A stretch of DNA of 64,000 nt, taken from contig JBCDGG010000007.1 of the NCBI GenBank assembly GCA_038757905.1, positions 1 through 64,000 on the forward strand. Reading direction: 5' to 3'. A program made the position numbers and the translations under genes. The notes beneath the pieces were generated by a model, which was not told where the DNA came from, searched no databases, and saw nothing but the letters and a program-made list of their open reading frames with translations. Positions 18,369 to 26,272 of this stretch are shown piece by piece. This DNA comes from HLUCCA09 sp038757905 (GTDB lineage Bacteria; Pseudomonadota; Alphaproteobacteria; Rhodobacterales; Rhodobacteraceae). Positions within the stretch are counted from its first letter, which is position 1. The number at the start of each line of letters is the position of its first letter.

Positions 18369-19022
18369 TCAAGGTTGATCTTGGGTCCGCTGGTTCAGAA
18401 ATGCGTGCAGTAAGGGGCCGATCCGCCAGGCCCTCTCCAATCCGGCCGCAAAACGCCAGCCATCGGGGCCGCCCGTCACCTTGTCTTCGGTCGCCAGCTC
18501 GTAAAGCTCCGGGCAGGCGGCATGGCTGAACTCCGGCCCGTCCTTTACCGCGGCCGCAACCGCCCCCTTGAGGTGCGCCCTGAAGGTTTGCGCGGGCCAG
18601 AGCCAGCTGTCGGGCTTCTTGGCATCGTCATAGATCGCGCTGCCGAGAAAGCCGGACAGCGCGCCGATCACCAGTTTCGCGACGGTGGAGACATCCTCGG
18701 CGGGCACGACAAGGGGGCTGCTCTCGCGTGCAAGCTCGCTTCCGAGCCACAGCGTGAACTCCAGCAGGTACCAGTTGATCAGCGCGATCAGGCTGAACAG
18801 GGCAGCGATCCATCCATAGGCCAGAAGGGCACCGACGACGAGCATTGCACGCGTGACCGGCGTGCGGGTGCGCAGGCGCGCCAGCGCGGCCCGCCCGATC
18901 AGGCCGGCCGCGACCGCCAGGACAAGCGTGGTTCGGATCGCCGGGCCGTCCTCGGCGTAATAGGCGAAGAGGCCATACAACGTGGCGATCAGAATGACGG
19001 AGAGGTCGAAGATCCGCGCCAT
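18369..19022 (-). CDS. Unknown membrane protein inside the peptide-transport operon
   Basis: I do not recognise this 217-residue protein. Four hydrophobic segments lie in the first about 120 residues (near 5-20, 30-45, 60-85 and 112-128). A soluble C-terminal part with SWLWPAQTF and conserved-looking aromatic residues follows. The start is 6 bases after the stop of the 109-residue gene. It lies between the binding-protein and permease genes of one operon, so it may assist or regulate the transporter, but it could also be an insertion with an unrelated role. Confidence 0.7.
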   Translation of the reverse strand: MARIFDLSVILIATLYGLFAYYAEDGPAIRTTLVLAVAAGLIGRAALARLRTRTPVTRAMLVVGALLAYGWIAALFSLIALINWYLLEFTLWLGSELARESSPLVVPAEDVSTVAKLVIGALSGFLGSAIYDDAKKPDSWLWPAQTFRAHLKGAVAAAVKDGPEFSHAACPELYELATEDKVTGGPDGWRFAAGLERAWRIGPLLHAFLNQRTQDQP

Positions 19023-19028
19023 CCCCGG

Positions 19029-19358
19029 CTACTTCAGGACGGTGCCGTTGAGTTCGTACCAGTGCTGCGGGCTGTGATCGCAGATGAGGATCAGACGCCC
19101 GTCCGTGGGATGGTTGCCGAAGTCCAGCGGCGAGGTGCCCACCCCGCGGCTGCACCCTTTCAGAACTCGGGTCAGCGCCATTTTGGGCGCCATGGCGATG
19201 AGGCGCGACTGATGCAGGGCGACGTTGCCGGAGATGCCTTCGGAAGATTGCAGAAAGCCCGACAGCGCGTTGGTGAGCTTCAGGTACTCCTGCGTGTCCT
19301 CGAGCGAGGCATCCTCCCGCAAGAGGCCCGAGGCGCGCATCGTTTCGAGATCGTCCAT
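19029..19358 (-). CDS. Unknown 109-residue protein inside the peptide-transport operon
   Basis: I do not recognise this small soluble protein. The N-terminal half is acidic and helical (DDLETMRASG, then LEDTQEYLKLTNAL). The C-terminal half ends RLILICDHSPQHWYELNG, which looks like a beta-rich end. There is one cysteine near residue 69 and one near 93. It is 6 bases before the unknown membrane gene at 18369, so the two probably act together, perhaps as a soluble/membrane pair. Confidence 0.65.
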   Translation of the reverse strand: MDDLETMRASGLLREDASLEDTQEYLKLTNALSGFLQSSEGISGNVALHQSRLIAMAPKMALTRVLKGCSRGVGTSPLDFGNHPTDGRLILICDHSPQHWYELNGTVLK

Positions 19359-19398
19359 CGGTGTGCTCCACGTTATCCTAACGTAAAGCTACACGAAA

Positions 19399-19429
19399 GA
19401 AGGGGTCGGGTCATCGTCCCGCCCCCTTC
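19399..19429 (-). promoter_or_regulatory. Strong hairpin after the peptide-binding-protein gene
   Basis: Read on the minus strand, this is a 12-position stem with one mismatch and a 7-base loop, beginning 24 bases after the binding-protein stop. A short T-rich stretch (CTTCTTTCG) follows, so partial termination is possible. It separates the binding-protein gene from the rest of the operon. Confidence 0.55.
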
Positions 19430-19452
19430 AGGTGTCTAATCCGGCTTGCGCG

Positions 19453-21009
19453 TCAGTTCACCGTCACCCAGCGCAGGATGAAGAAGTTGTCCGGGCGCTG
19501 CGTCAGCGCAATGGTGTCGCGCGCGCCCCAGACCAGCGGCTGCACATAGAGCGGGGCGTAGACGGCGTCACTCGCGATGATGCCGGCCACCTCGTCAATC
19601 ATGCCCTGGCGGGCGCTGTCGTCGATCTCTGACTGGATCATCGGCAACAGCTCGTCGACCCGAGCATTCGAGTAGCCGCCGAAGTTCCAGGTGCCGAGGC
19701 GTTCGCCCGGCGTATGGACGAGAAAGCGGATCGGATGCTCATGATCGAACGTCCCGGGCGACCAGCCCAGCAGGTAGGCATCGAAATTGTCCTCGCGCAG
19801 CTCGGGCCAGTAGTTCCGCACCGGCATCGCGTCGAGTTCGGCTTCGATGCCGACCTGAGCCAGCATGGATACGATCGCCTGGCACACGGCCTCGTCGTTC
19901 AGGTAGCGGTCATTGGGGCATTTCAGCCCGAAGCCGAAGCCCTCGGGGTAGCCGGCATCGGTCAGGAGCGAGCGGGATAGGTCCGGATCGTAGGCCGGAC
20001 GGTCGATCCCGGCGGAGAACCCGCGCATCGCCGGCGAGACGAGCTGCGAAGCCGGCTCGGCATTGCCGCGCATGATCGTCTGCAGGATTGCGGGCACGTT
20101 GACGGCATGGGCAACGGCCTGTCGCACGCGCACATCCGCGAACGGATTGGCCTCGCCTTCATTGGCCCCGTATTTCAGAGCGTCATGGTCATGCGCGAAG
20201 CCGAGCATGATCACCCGCGCTTCGATGCCCTGGATCACCTGCACCCCATCCTCGCCCGACAAGCGTTCGGCATCCTGGATGGGGACGGGGTTGATCATGT
20301 CGACATCGGCCGACAGGAGTGCGGCCACCGCTGTGGCCGGGTTCTGGATCGGCGTGAAGGTCGCCCGCGTAATGTTGTGCTCGGGCTCGCCCCACCAGTC
20401 GGCGAAGGGTTCGAGCACGGTCTGCAGTCCCGGCTGACGGTCCACCAGCATGAAGGCGCCCGTGCCATTGGTGGCCAGGGTCGCGGCATTCTCGGCGTCT
20501 TTGGCCGGCAGTTCGGCGCCGACCTCGGCGGCCCAGCCGCTGTCGAGGATCATCCAGTTGGCGATGCTGTCTGGGAAGATCGGGTTGGGCGCCGACGTCA
20601 TGAAGTCGACCGTGAAGTCGTCGACCTTCACCACGTCGGAGACCGGTGCAAACCACGACGCCACGTCGGATTGCTCGGAAGCCGCGCGCTCGTAGGAGAA
20701 GATCACATCGTCCGCGTCGAACGCTTCGCCGCCGTGGAACGTCACGCCTTGACGCAGCGTGAACCGCCAGCCCTCGCCGTCGCCGATCGGTTCCCATGCC
20801 GTGGCGAGGGCAGGCTCGATGCCCATATCCTTGCCCCGCCGGACGAGCCCTTCATACACGTTGTTGAGAAAGCCCAGAACGGGGGCTGACGAGACGGCGT
20901 GCGGATCCATCGTCTGCGGGTCCGTCTGGCCGGCCCAGCGAAACTCCTCGGAAATGGCAGATAGGGGCAACACGGCGAAGGCCGCGGCCACGAAGGTCAG
21001 ACGGGTCAT
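19453..21009 (-). CDS. Peptide ABC transporter substrate-binding protein (family 5)
   Basis: A periplasmic protein of 518 residues. The signal peptide runs to about residue 20 (AVLPLSAISEE). The mature N-terminus FRWAGQTDPQTMDPHAVSS (cited as TDPQTMDPH) and the VYEGLVRRGKD and DDVIFSYERA segments are typical of DppA/OppA-type receptors. The ATG at 21009 follows a GGAGACCACC site; the longer frame upstream lacks coding character. It heads the minus-strand operon that ends with the fused ATPase at 14682. Confidence 0.9.
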   Translation of the reverse strand: MTRLTFVAAAFAVLPLSAISEEFRWAGQTDPQTMDPHAVSSAPVLGFLNNVYEGLVRRGKDMGIEPALATAWEPIGDGEGWRFTLRQGVTFHGGEAFDADDVIFSYERAASEQSDVASWFAPVSDVVKVDDFTVDFMTSAPNPIFPDSIANWMILDSGWAAEVGAELPAKDAENAATLATNGTGAFMLVDRQPGLQTVLEPFADWWGEPEHNITRATFTPIQNPATAVAALLSADVDMINPVPIQDAERLSGEDGVQVIQGIEARVIMLGFAHDHDALKYGANEGEANPFADVRVRQAVAHAVNVPAILQTIMRGNAEPASQLVSPAMRGFSAGIDRPAYDPDLSRSLLTDAGYPEGFGFGLKCPNDRYLNDEAVCQAIVSMLAQVGIEAELDAMPVRNYWPELREDNFDAYLLGWSPGTFDHEHPIRFLVHTPGERLGTWNFGGYSNARVDELLPMIQSEIDDSARQGMIDEVAGIIASDAVYAPLYVQPLVWGARDTIALTQRPDNFFILRWVTVN

Positions 21010-21803
21010 GGTGGTCTCCAGTTTGCTTGGCCGACCGTGGCAGGCTGTCGCATCCGGCGCAACTGAGAACACCCTTTCGTGATGCGCGCTGTCCGTCCGG
21101 ACACTTTGTGGGGGTCTTTCGGTCAATCCGCGCCAGGTCGGTGGCATGCCAAGGGATGGCGGCGCTGGAGGCCCCGTGCCGGGTTGCCGTGACCCGGTCC
21201 TTCGTCCTGAGTGCGGAGTCGAGGACGGAGGAGCGGTGTCCCACCGGCCGGTCCCGCCCGGCCTACCCCGTCCGGGAGTCAGAGAGAGACCCCAATCCAA
21301 CGACCAAGGGAGGGGCTGCTACCTCGGCATAGCCAAGCGTCCGCTGCCGGCTCGGTCGCTGCACATCCGCGCCGCGTCCACGGCGCGCGCATTATTGGAG
21401 GAAGAGACTTCCAGGCTCGGTTTGCGGGGCAGGCGCGCTCCAAAGTCCGACGACATCTACGCCGCCCGAATGACCGCGGACAAACCGCAGGTGATCCCCC
21501 CATGGCTATCCCAGGTCCTGGGTCTCCGCCGCGCGGGGCCCGGTCGTGCCGTCCGCCAATGCAGGATCAGAGGCCACGTCGTGCGCTGGCCCACCAAGGT
21601 CCGGGACTACTGAGCCGGCCCTTCGCGGCGAGCACCCTGGCCAAGATGTAGTCTCGAGATTTCATCGTGGTCCCGTGCTCCACCTGCCTCCGGCTCCATC
21701 GCCCTGCCGCCACAGAGACCGCGACGGCTCGCAGTCGGAGCAACCAAGGGCCGACGTTGACCTTGCATTGTTCTGCCGGCTTGGGTACTGCCCCTGCCAC
21801 GGT
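21010..21803. other. Non-coding stretch before tRNA-Pro
   Basis: It should hold the promoter of the peptide operon at its left end and that of the tRNA at its right end. Open frames exist on both strands but show arginine/proline-rich translations without ribosome sites or domain character. I see no repeat or conserved structure in the middle. Confidence 0.5.
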
Positions 21804-21880
21804 CGGAGTGTAGCTCAGCCTGGTAGAGCACTGTCTTCGGGAGGCAGGGGTCGTGAGTTCGAATCTCGCCACTCCGACCA
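21804..21880 (+). tRNA. tRNA-Pro(CGG)
   Basis: The cloverleaf is 77 bases. Acceptor arms CGGAGTG/CACTCCG have discriminator A and an encoded CCA. The D-arm region TAGCTCAGCCTGGTAGAGCA is followed by the anticodon stem CTGTC/GGCAG around loop TTCGGGA (anticodon CGG). The T-arm loop is GTTCGAATC. The 3' end faces an integrase remnant that starts 13 bp away, as expected for a used attachment site. Confidence 0.97.
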
Positions 21881-21893
21881 TGATTTCAAAGCG

Positions 21894-22193
21894 TTAGTCA
21901 TTTGGCCGGAATCCCCGTCCTAGTTTCGCCCCAGATTGGCGGTCCATGGCGTCGGCAGCGGCGGCCACGAAGTCCGGATGGTGGTGCCAATACGTGCGGC
22001 GCAGTTCTTCCGGAGTCACGCCGAAGAAGGCGCTCGCGTCCTCAATCCGAACACCGCGCTGCATGGCCCATGTGATCGCCGTATGCCTGAGCACGTGAGG
22101 GGTGACGCCCTGGCCAGATAGGTCCGCCCGGCGCACTGTCGCGTTCCACGCTATCTTGATCGAATCGACGCGCGCGCCCCGATGTTCAATCAC
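21894..22193 (-). pseudogene. Tyrosine recombinase (phage/island integrase), C-terminal fragment
   Basis: About 99 residues survive. HVLRHTAITWAMQRGV holds the R-x-x-H box, followed by the ASAFFGVTPEELRRTY region whose Y in TYWHHHPDF is the likely nucleophile. The N-terminal two thirds and the first catalytic arginine are missing; the frame ends inside the IS1595-like fragment. Its 3' end lies next to tRNA-Pro, the classic place for an integrase of an element inserted in a tRNA gene. Confidence 0.8.
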
Positions 22194-22585
22194 CCAAAAG
22201 CTTCCTCCTGCCTTCCATCGGCGGCAACACGGGACATCTGCAAGGCCGACAGGCCCTTGGACGCGTTCACGAACAAGCAGATCGCCCCGAGAAGGTCGAC
22301 GAAGGAAAGTTTGCGCGAGGCGAAGATCGTCTCGGAGGTCACGCTGAACTGCTTATTGCAAGCCGCGCACTTGAACCGCCGCCGGCTCGAAAGGTCATAA
22401 ACGTCGACGCAACCACAGGCCGGGCAGGCCGGAGCCCCGTTTGTCTCCGGCCAACGCAAACGGCAGAACCGTTGGTAGGCAGCCTCTTTGCCTTCCGAGA
22501 AGACCGACTTCAGCGACAGCGTTCTTGCAGCTTCCGAAAAGAGAAAATGCTGCGCAATGGCGACCTCATAGTGAAAAAAGTTCAT
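22190..22585 (-). pseudogene. IS1595-family transposase, N-terminal fragment
   Basis: The N-terminus is intact (131 residues). A zinc ribbon has CPACGC and FKCAACNKQF, followed by SVTSETIFASRKLSFVDLLG (cited as FASRKLSF) and the ASKGLSALQMSR helix typical of IS1595/ISXO2-like transposases. The DDE-type catalytic domain is gone: after QMSR the sequence turns into unrelated residues and meets the integrase fragment, so the junction marks a deletion. Confidence 0.75.
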
Positions 22586-22715
22586 GCTATGTTCTTACCA
22601 CAGCCGCCAATCAAGCCTTTGGTGCATTTGCTACCTATCTGTCACATCCCGCATGGTTTTACGGCCGTTTCTTGAAGAGCTCCGGCTTGTGATGGTGCCA
22701 ATCCTTGAGGGCTTC

Positions 22716-22925
22716 CATAGGCGGTTGGCCTTTCAGCTCGGATTGCGGGAACTGGGACCCTGGCGTCGCGACTACAATCACGTCCGCCCGCATTTCTCAC
22801 TCCGCAACCATACACCCGCCCAAGCGCGCGGGACGCTTGCGCTAACTGAGGGCTCCGCGCCCGGCGCGCTTGCCCAAACCGACCACGAAAGCTGCGAAAT
22901 CCAAATCTGCAGAATCTCGCTATGA
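22716..22925 (+). pseudogene. IS3-type transposase (OrfB), C-terminal fragment
   Basis: About 69 residues end the reading frame. WRRDYNHVRPHFSLRNHTPAQ is the conserved C-terminal end of IS3-family integrase-core transposases (W-x-x-x-Y-N-x-x-R-P-H), cited here as DYNHVRPHFSL. The catalytic D-D part upstream is missing. It lies opposite in direction to the other two fragments, so it entered separately. Confidence 0.7.
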
Positions 22926-23062
22926 ACGAGGGACCAACTGCGGACAGGTCACTCATGAATCGGGGCGATTGGGCGCCAAGACGGCACGCCACTGCCTCGC
23001 CTCTGTTCGCCCTCGGCACGGGTGTCGCACATCGATGTGCCGTGGGTTGGGCAGAGAGGAAG

Positions 23063-23566
23063 CTACCGCACGACGATGCGCGTGCCGTAGCCGATACGGG
23101 GGAGCATCCAGAGGAGGTGATCGCGCCGGAAGGCCAGGCATCCTTCGGTCGGGTGGCCGCGCCGGCGCCAGATGTGCAGGAAGATCGCGGACCCGCGGCC
23201 GGGAACGCCGTCGGGCCAGTTCCAGTCCGTGAGCAAGATCACATCGTAGAGCGGATCCGCCCGCCGCAGCCGCTCGTGCGACGCGGCATAGGGCGCGCGC
23301 ACGAGGCTGTTATACGCACCGTCGCCCGGATCGTCCGACCAGAGGTCGCGCAGACCGATGGGAACGGCCCAGGGCACCGGTTTTGCGAGACGATCGGGCC
23401 TGTACATCAGGCCGACGATGCGGTGCACACCGACCGGCGTCGCGCCGTCGCCTTCCCGCTTGATCCGTCGCGTACCGCCGGATCCCTTCACGGCCGGAAT
23501 GCGCCGCCCGTGAAAGCGGACGCCCATCGGCGTCAGCACGAGATCCCGCGCGCCGACGGCCCTCAC
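23063..23566 (-). CDS. L,D-transpeptidase (YkuD) family protein
   Basis: The protein has 167 residues. SAIFLHIWRRR (126-136) carries His131, and PTEGCLAF (139-146) carries the catalytic Cys143, the pattern of short YkuD domains. Upstream, GDGATPVGVHRI matches the substrate-side strand. The family links peptidoglycan stem peptides or attaches proteins to the wall. No signal peptide is evident, unusual for a wall enzyme, unless the start lies elsewhere. It overlaps the ribA stop by 4 bases (ATGA), so it is translated from the ribA message. Confidence 0.82.
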   Translation of the reverse strand: MRAVGARDLVLTPMGVRFHGRRIPAVKGSGGTRRIKREGDGATPVGVHRIVGLMYRPDRLAKPVPWAVPIGLRDLWSDDPGDGAYNSLVRAPYAASHERLRRADPLYDVILLTDWNWPDGVPGRGSAIFLHIWRRRGHPTEGCLAFRRDHLLWMLPRIGYGTRIVVR

Positions 23567-24642
23567 GGCAGATGGCCGGACTTCGCAAGCTTGGTGGCGA
23601 GGTACTCCGCGTTCTGGGGGGTCTCGCCGACGCGCAGGGGAACCCGTTCGGTCACCTCGGTACCGTGCTCCTCCATCATCGCGATCTTGGCGGGGTTGTT
23701 CGTCATCAGGCGCACCCGGGCGATGCCCAGGGCCTTCAGAAGCGCCGATCCGATCCGGAAATCGCGCTCGTCATCCTCGAACCCCAGCCGGTGGTTGGCC
23801 TCGACGGTGTCGAAGCCCTGATCCTGCAGGGCATAGGCGCGCATCTTGTTGGCAAGCCCGATCCCGCGGCCCTCCTGATTGAGGTAGAGCAGCATGCCCC
23901 CGCCCTCGGCGCGCATCGTCTCCAGCGCGGTATGGAGCTGCGGGCCGCAATCGCATTTCAGCGAGCCCAGAATGTCCCCGGTGAAGCAGGCCGAATGCAG
24001 ACGCGTCAGAACCGGCTGCGCGCGATCGGGCGCGCCGATCTCCACGGCATAATGCTCCACCCCGCCGTCATCGGGGCGGAAAACATGCAGCCGCCCGGCA
24101 CCGGCGAGGGCCATCGGCAGGCGGGCATCGATGACCGGGCGATAGTGCGCTCCGTCCGCGGGGGGATGATCGGTGGCGAGGAAAAGGCGGGTGAGGCCAT
24201 CGGTGCGCGCGCCAAGGGGGGCGACGAGCACCGCGGGGAGTACCTGCGCCTCCTTCGCCAGAACGAGCGCGGCGCGCGCAAGCCCCGCCTCGCCTGTCCT
24301 CAGCGTGTGAAACGGGCCTTTCATGGGGACGTCCAGGTCGCTCGCCGGGTCGGCGACTGCGCGCGCCCAGGACAGGCTCGCCCCGCGCGGCAGTTCGATC
24401 CGCGCGAGATCGCCATCATAGGCACGGGCCTTCAGCGTCTCCGCCCGTCGCACGGTCACGGCAAGGATGGCGCCCGCGCGCAAGGCCTCGAACCGGTCGG
24501 GCGACACCGTCTCGATCGCGACGACGAGAGCCGACGCCGTGCCGTCATCCAGGATCACGGGCAGCCCGAGCCTGAGGTCGGCGCGGGCCCGGGCGCGGCG
24601 CTCGGCCGGGCTCGGCGCAAGGGGAGAGGGCGAGGCGGTCAT
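23563..24642 (-). CDS. ribA: GTP cyclohydrolase II with N-terminal extension
   Basis: The protein has 359 residues. The C-terminal half carries zinc cysteines C219, C230 and C232 in SACFTGDILGSLKCDCG (cited as CFTGD and KCDCG), and the NQEGRGIGLANKMRAY loop with Arg259. It opens GTP to start riboflavin synthesis. The N-terminal about 180 residues do not show the acidic and DHBP-synthase residues of RibB, so this is not a bifunctional RibBA but the longer alphaproteobacterial form. The start at 24642 gives a typical N-terminus (MTASPS); the frame is open a little further upstream. Confidence 0.9.
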   Translation of the reverse strand: MTASPSPLAPSPAERRARARADLRLGLPVILDDGTASALVVAIETVSPDRFEALRAGAILAVTVRRAETLKARAYDGDLARIELPRGASLSWARAVADPASDLDVPMKGPFHTLRTGEAGLARAALVLAKEAQVLPAVLVAPLGARTDGLTRLFLATDHPPADGAHYRPVIDARLPMALAGAGRLHVFRPDDGGVEHYAVEIGAPDRAQPVLTRLHSACFTGDILGSLKCDCGPQLHTALETMRAEGGGMLLYLNQEGRGIGLANKMRAYALQDQGFDTVEANHRLGFEDDERDFRIGSALLKALGIARVRLMTNNPAKIAMMEEHGTEVTERVPLRVGETPQNAEYLATKLAKSGHLP

Positions 24643-24801
24643 GGTGAGGCTCGGCACACGGTTTCGGGCCAGATGTAGCCGCGACGCCCGCAAATTGAAA
24701 CATATCCGCCCCTTGCGACACATCGGCGTGAGCAGATGTAGCTTTTCTTGTCGCTGCGCCCTGCGCCCCCGATCTGGCCTCTAACGGATGGAGGTTCAGC
24801 A

Positions 24802-25488
24802 ATGCCAACGCTCAAGAGAATTCTGCTCGTCGACGATGACGAGGACCTGCGCGAGGCCCTTAGCGAACAGTTGGTGATGACGGAGGACTTCGACGTCTTC
24901 GAAGCCGGCAGCGGCTCCGAGGCGATGGAGAAGACCCGGGAAGGGCTCTACGACCTTGTCATCCTCGATGTGGGTTTGCCCGACACCGACGGGCGCGAGC
25001 TTTGCCGCGTGCTGCGCAAGCAGGGGGTGAAATGCCCCGTCGTCATGCTCACCGGGCACGATTCCGATGCGGACACGATTCTGGGCCTCGACGCGGGCGC
25101 CAACGATTACGTGACCAAGCCGTTCAAGTTTCCCGTTCTGCTGGCACGGATTCGCGCGCAGCTGCGCCAGCACGAGCAATCGGAGGACGCGGTGTTCCAG
25201 CTTGGGCCCTACACCTTCAAGCCCGCCATGAAGATGCTGATCGACGACAGTGAGCGCAAGATTCGCCTGACCGAGAAAGAGACGAACATTCTGAAGTTTC
25301 TCTATCGGGCCTCCGAAGGTGTTGTGGCCCGCGATGTGCTGCTCCACGAGGTATGGGGCTACAATGCCGGCGTCACCACCCACACGCTGGAGACGCACAT
25401 CTACAGGCTGCGGCAGAAAATCGAGCCGGATCCGTCGAATGCGCGGCTTCTGGTGACGGAGAGCGGCGGATACCGGCTGGTGGCATAG
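24802..25488 (+). CDS. OmpR/PhoB-family response regulator (orphan)
   Basis: The protein has 228 residues. The receiver domain has acidic pocket D11-D12-D13, phospho-acceptor D56 in LVILDVGLP, T84 and K106 (VTKPF). The winged-helix DNA-binding domain (about 130-226) ends THTLETHIYRLRQKIE and SGGYRL. A GGATGGAGG site precedes the ATG. No histidine kinase adjoins it. Its highly conserved look recalls CenR-type regulators of alphaproteobacterial envelope control, but I cannot assign it to that orthologue firmly. Confidence 0.88.
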   Translation: MPTLKRILLVDDDEDLREALSEQLVMTEDFDVFEAGSGSEAMEKTREGLYDLVILDVGLPDTDGRELCRVLRKQGVKCPVVMLTGHDSDADTILGLDAGANDYVTKPFKFPVLLARIRAQLRQHEQSEDAVFQLGPYTFKPAMKMLIDDSERKIRLTEKETNILKFLYRASEGVVARDVLLHEVWGYNAGVTTHTLETHIYRLRQKIEPDPSNARLLVTESGGYRLVA

Positions 25489-25535
25489 CACGCATCGGAA
25501 CCGGATCGGAAAAGATTCCGCTGCGGCATTCTTTG

Positions 25536-25549
25536 ATGATCTGGATCAA
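25536..25549 (+). promoter_or_regulatory. FNR/FnrL-type box
   Basis: ATGAT-CTGG-ATCAA matches 9 of 10 conserved positions of TTGAT-N4-ATCAA. Its centre lies about 41-46 bp before possible starts near 25584-25588, the activating distance for class II sites. It points at the small-RNA candidate and the cNMP-binding gene downstream, and suggests induction when oxygen is low. Confidence 0.65.
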
Positions 25550-25584
25550 ACTTTTGTTCATTTCTGTGTGTTAGCCATTAGCTA

Positions 25585-25668
25585 TTAGAGATCCCCTTGC
25601 CGCACCGGGGTAATGATGCGGCACCTCCCTGTTGGACTGGCCGGGGCCTTTGTGCCCCGGCTTTTTTT
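25585..25668 (+). ncRNA. Candidate small RNA, about 80 nt, FNR-box promoter, Rho-independent end
   Basis: Three parts are visible. A 6-bp hairpin (GCCGCA 25599-25604 with TGCGGC 25617-25622) comes first. A single-stranded CACCTCCCTGTTGGACTG stretch follows, whose CCTCCCT could pair with ribosome-binding sites. A perfect terminator hairpin with T7 ends it. No credible open frame spans it. The start is inferred from the FNR box and weak -10 matches (CATTAG, TATTAG). It could also be the leader of the cNMP gene, but the terminator 118 bp before that gene's ATG argues for a separate transcript. Confidence 0.55.
25640..25668 (+). terminator. Rho-independent terminator
   Basis: GCCGGGGC pairs perfectly with GCCCCGGC around loop CTTTGT, followed directly by seven T. 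It is the clearest intrinsic terminator in the window, and could end either the response-regulator message or the small-RNA candidate. Confidence 0.92.
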
Positions 25669-25786
25669 GTCTCAGGCCCCCTTTTTGCTCCGTGAGGCGG
25701 CGCGCCCGGCCGGGCGCGGCGGCAAGGGGGATTTCCCTTGGCGATTGGGTATGCCAAACCACAGGTAATACCTTGGGAGCAGAACA

Positions 25787-26272
25787 ATGGGTGATGTCTT
25801 GCGCCATTGCACCGGCTTGCCAGCGGTGACCTTCGCTGCGGGGGACACGGTGTTGAGCGAGGGTATGGCAGGGCGCGGCCTCTTCATCCTGATCGAAGGC
25901 ACGGTGGCCGTCAGCAAATCAGGGGTCGAGGTGGCGCGCGTTTCGGAGCCGGGCGCGGTGTTCGGCGAGATGTCGGCGCTGCTGGATCTGCCAGTTTCGG
26001 CGACTTTGACGGCGGTCGTGCCGACAACGGCCTATCTGTCGTCCGACGCGATCGAGTTCTTCTCTCAGGCCCCCGCGGTTGCGGTGCACACGGCCCGCCT
26101 CGTCGCGTCGCGGCTGCACCATGCCACGCGCCATCTGGCCGAGGTGCAAGCCCGATCGAAAGGGCGCACTGGCCCCCTGTCGGTCGTGGACCGGATCCTT
26201 GAGGCGATGATCGATCCTCCGCCCAGAGGCGCGCGCCTGCTCGACGATCCCCGCGACGATCCCCGGTTCTGA
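25787..26272 (+). CDS. Stand-alone cyclic-nucleotide-binding (Crp/Fnr sensor) domain protein
   Basis: The protein has 161 residues. A single cNMP-type beta-roll (about 10-125) has AGDTVLSEGMAGRGLFILIEGTVAV (cited as FILIEGTVAV) and the phosphate-binding-cassette region EPGAVFGEMSALLDLPVSATL (cited as FGEMSALLDLPVSA). The C-terminal about 35 residues hold no helix-turn-helix, so it cannot bind DNA as Crp does. It could act as a ligand sensor for a partner. A TTGGGAG site precedes the ATG; the FNR box and small-RNA candidate lie upstream. Confidence 0.75.
   Translation: MGDVLRHCTGLPAVTFAAGDTVLSEGMAGRGLFILIEGTVAVSKSGVEVARVSEPGAVFGEMSALLDLPVSATLTAVVPTTAYLSSDAIEFFSQAPAVAVHTARLVASRLHHATRHLAEVQARSKGRTGPLSVVDRILEAMIDPPPRGARLLDDPRDDPRF

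Larger units (their letters stand above)
21894..22925. mobile_element. Decayed mobile-element cluster downstream of tRNA-Pro
   Basis: Within about 1 kb there are three broken pieces: an integrase end (minus), an IS1595-type transposase start (minus) and an IS3-type transposase end (plus). No intact element, terminal repeats or cargo genes remain. The middle (about 22480-22680) is clearly more AT-rich than the surroundings, which fits foreign DNA. Confidence 0.75.

Noticed and set aside
21146..21613. 155-residue frame before the tRNA
   Set aside because: Arg/Pro/Gly-rich with no ribosome site and no recognisable domain.
21567..21881. Minus-strand frame beginning VGVARFELTTP across the tRNA
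   Set aside because: It is the antisense of tRNA-Pro, a well-known false gene pattern, and has no ribosome site.
23563..24642. Bifunctional RibBA
   Set aside because: The N-terminal part does not show DHBP-synthase active-site residues; only the cyclohydrolase II half is supported.
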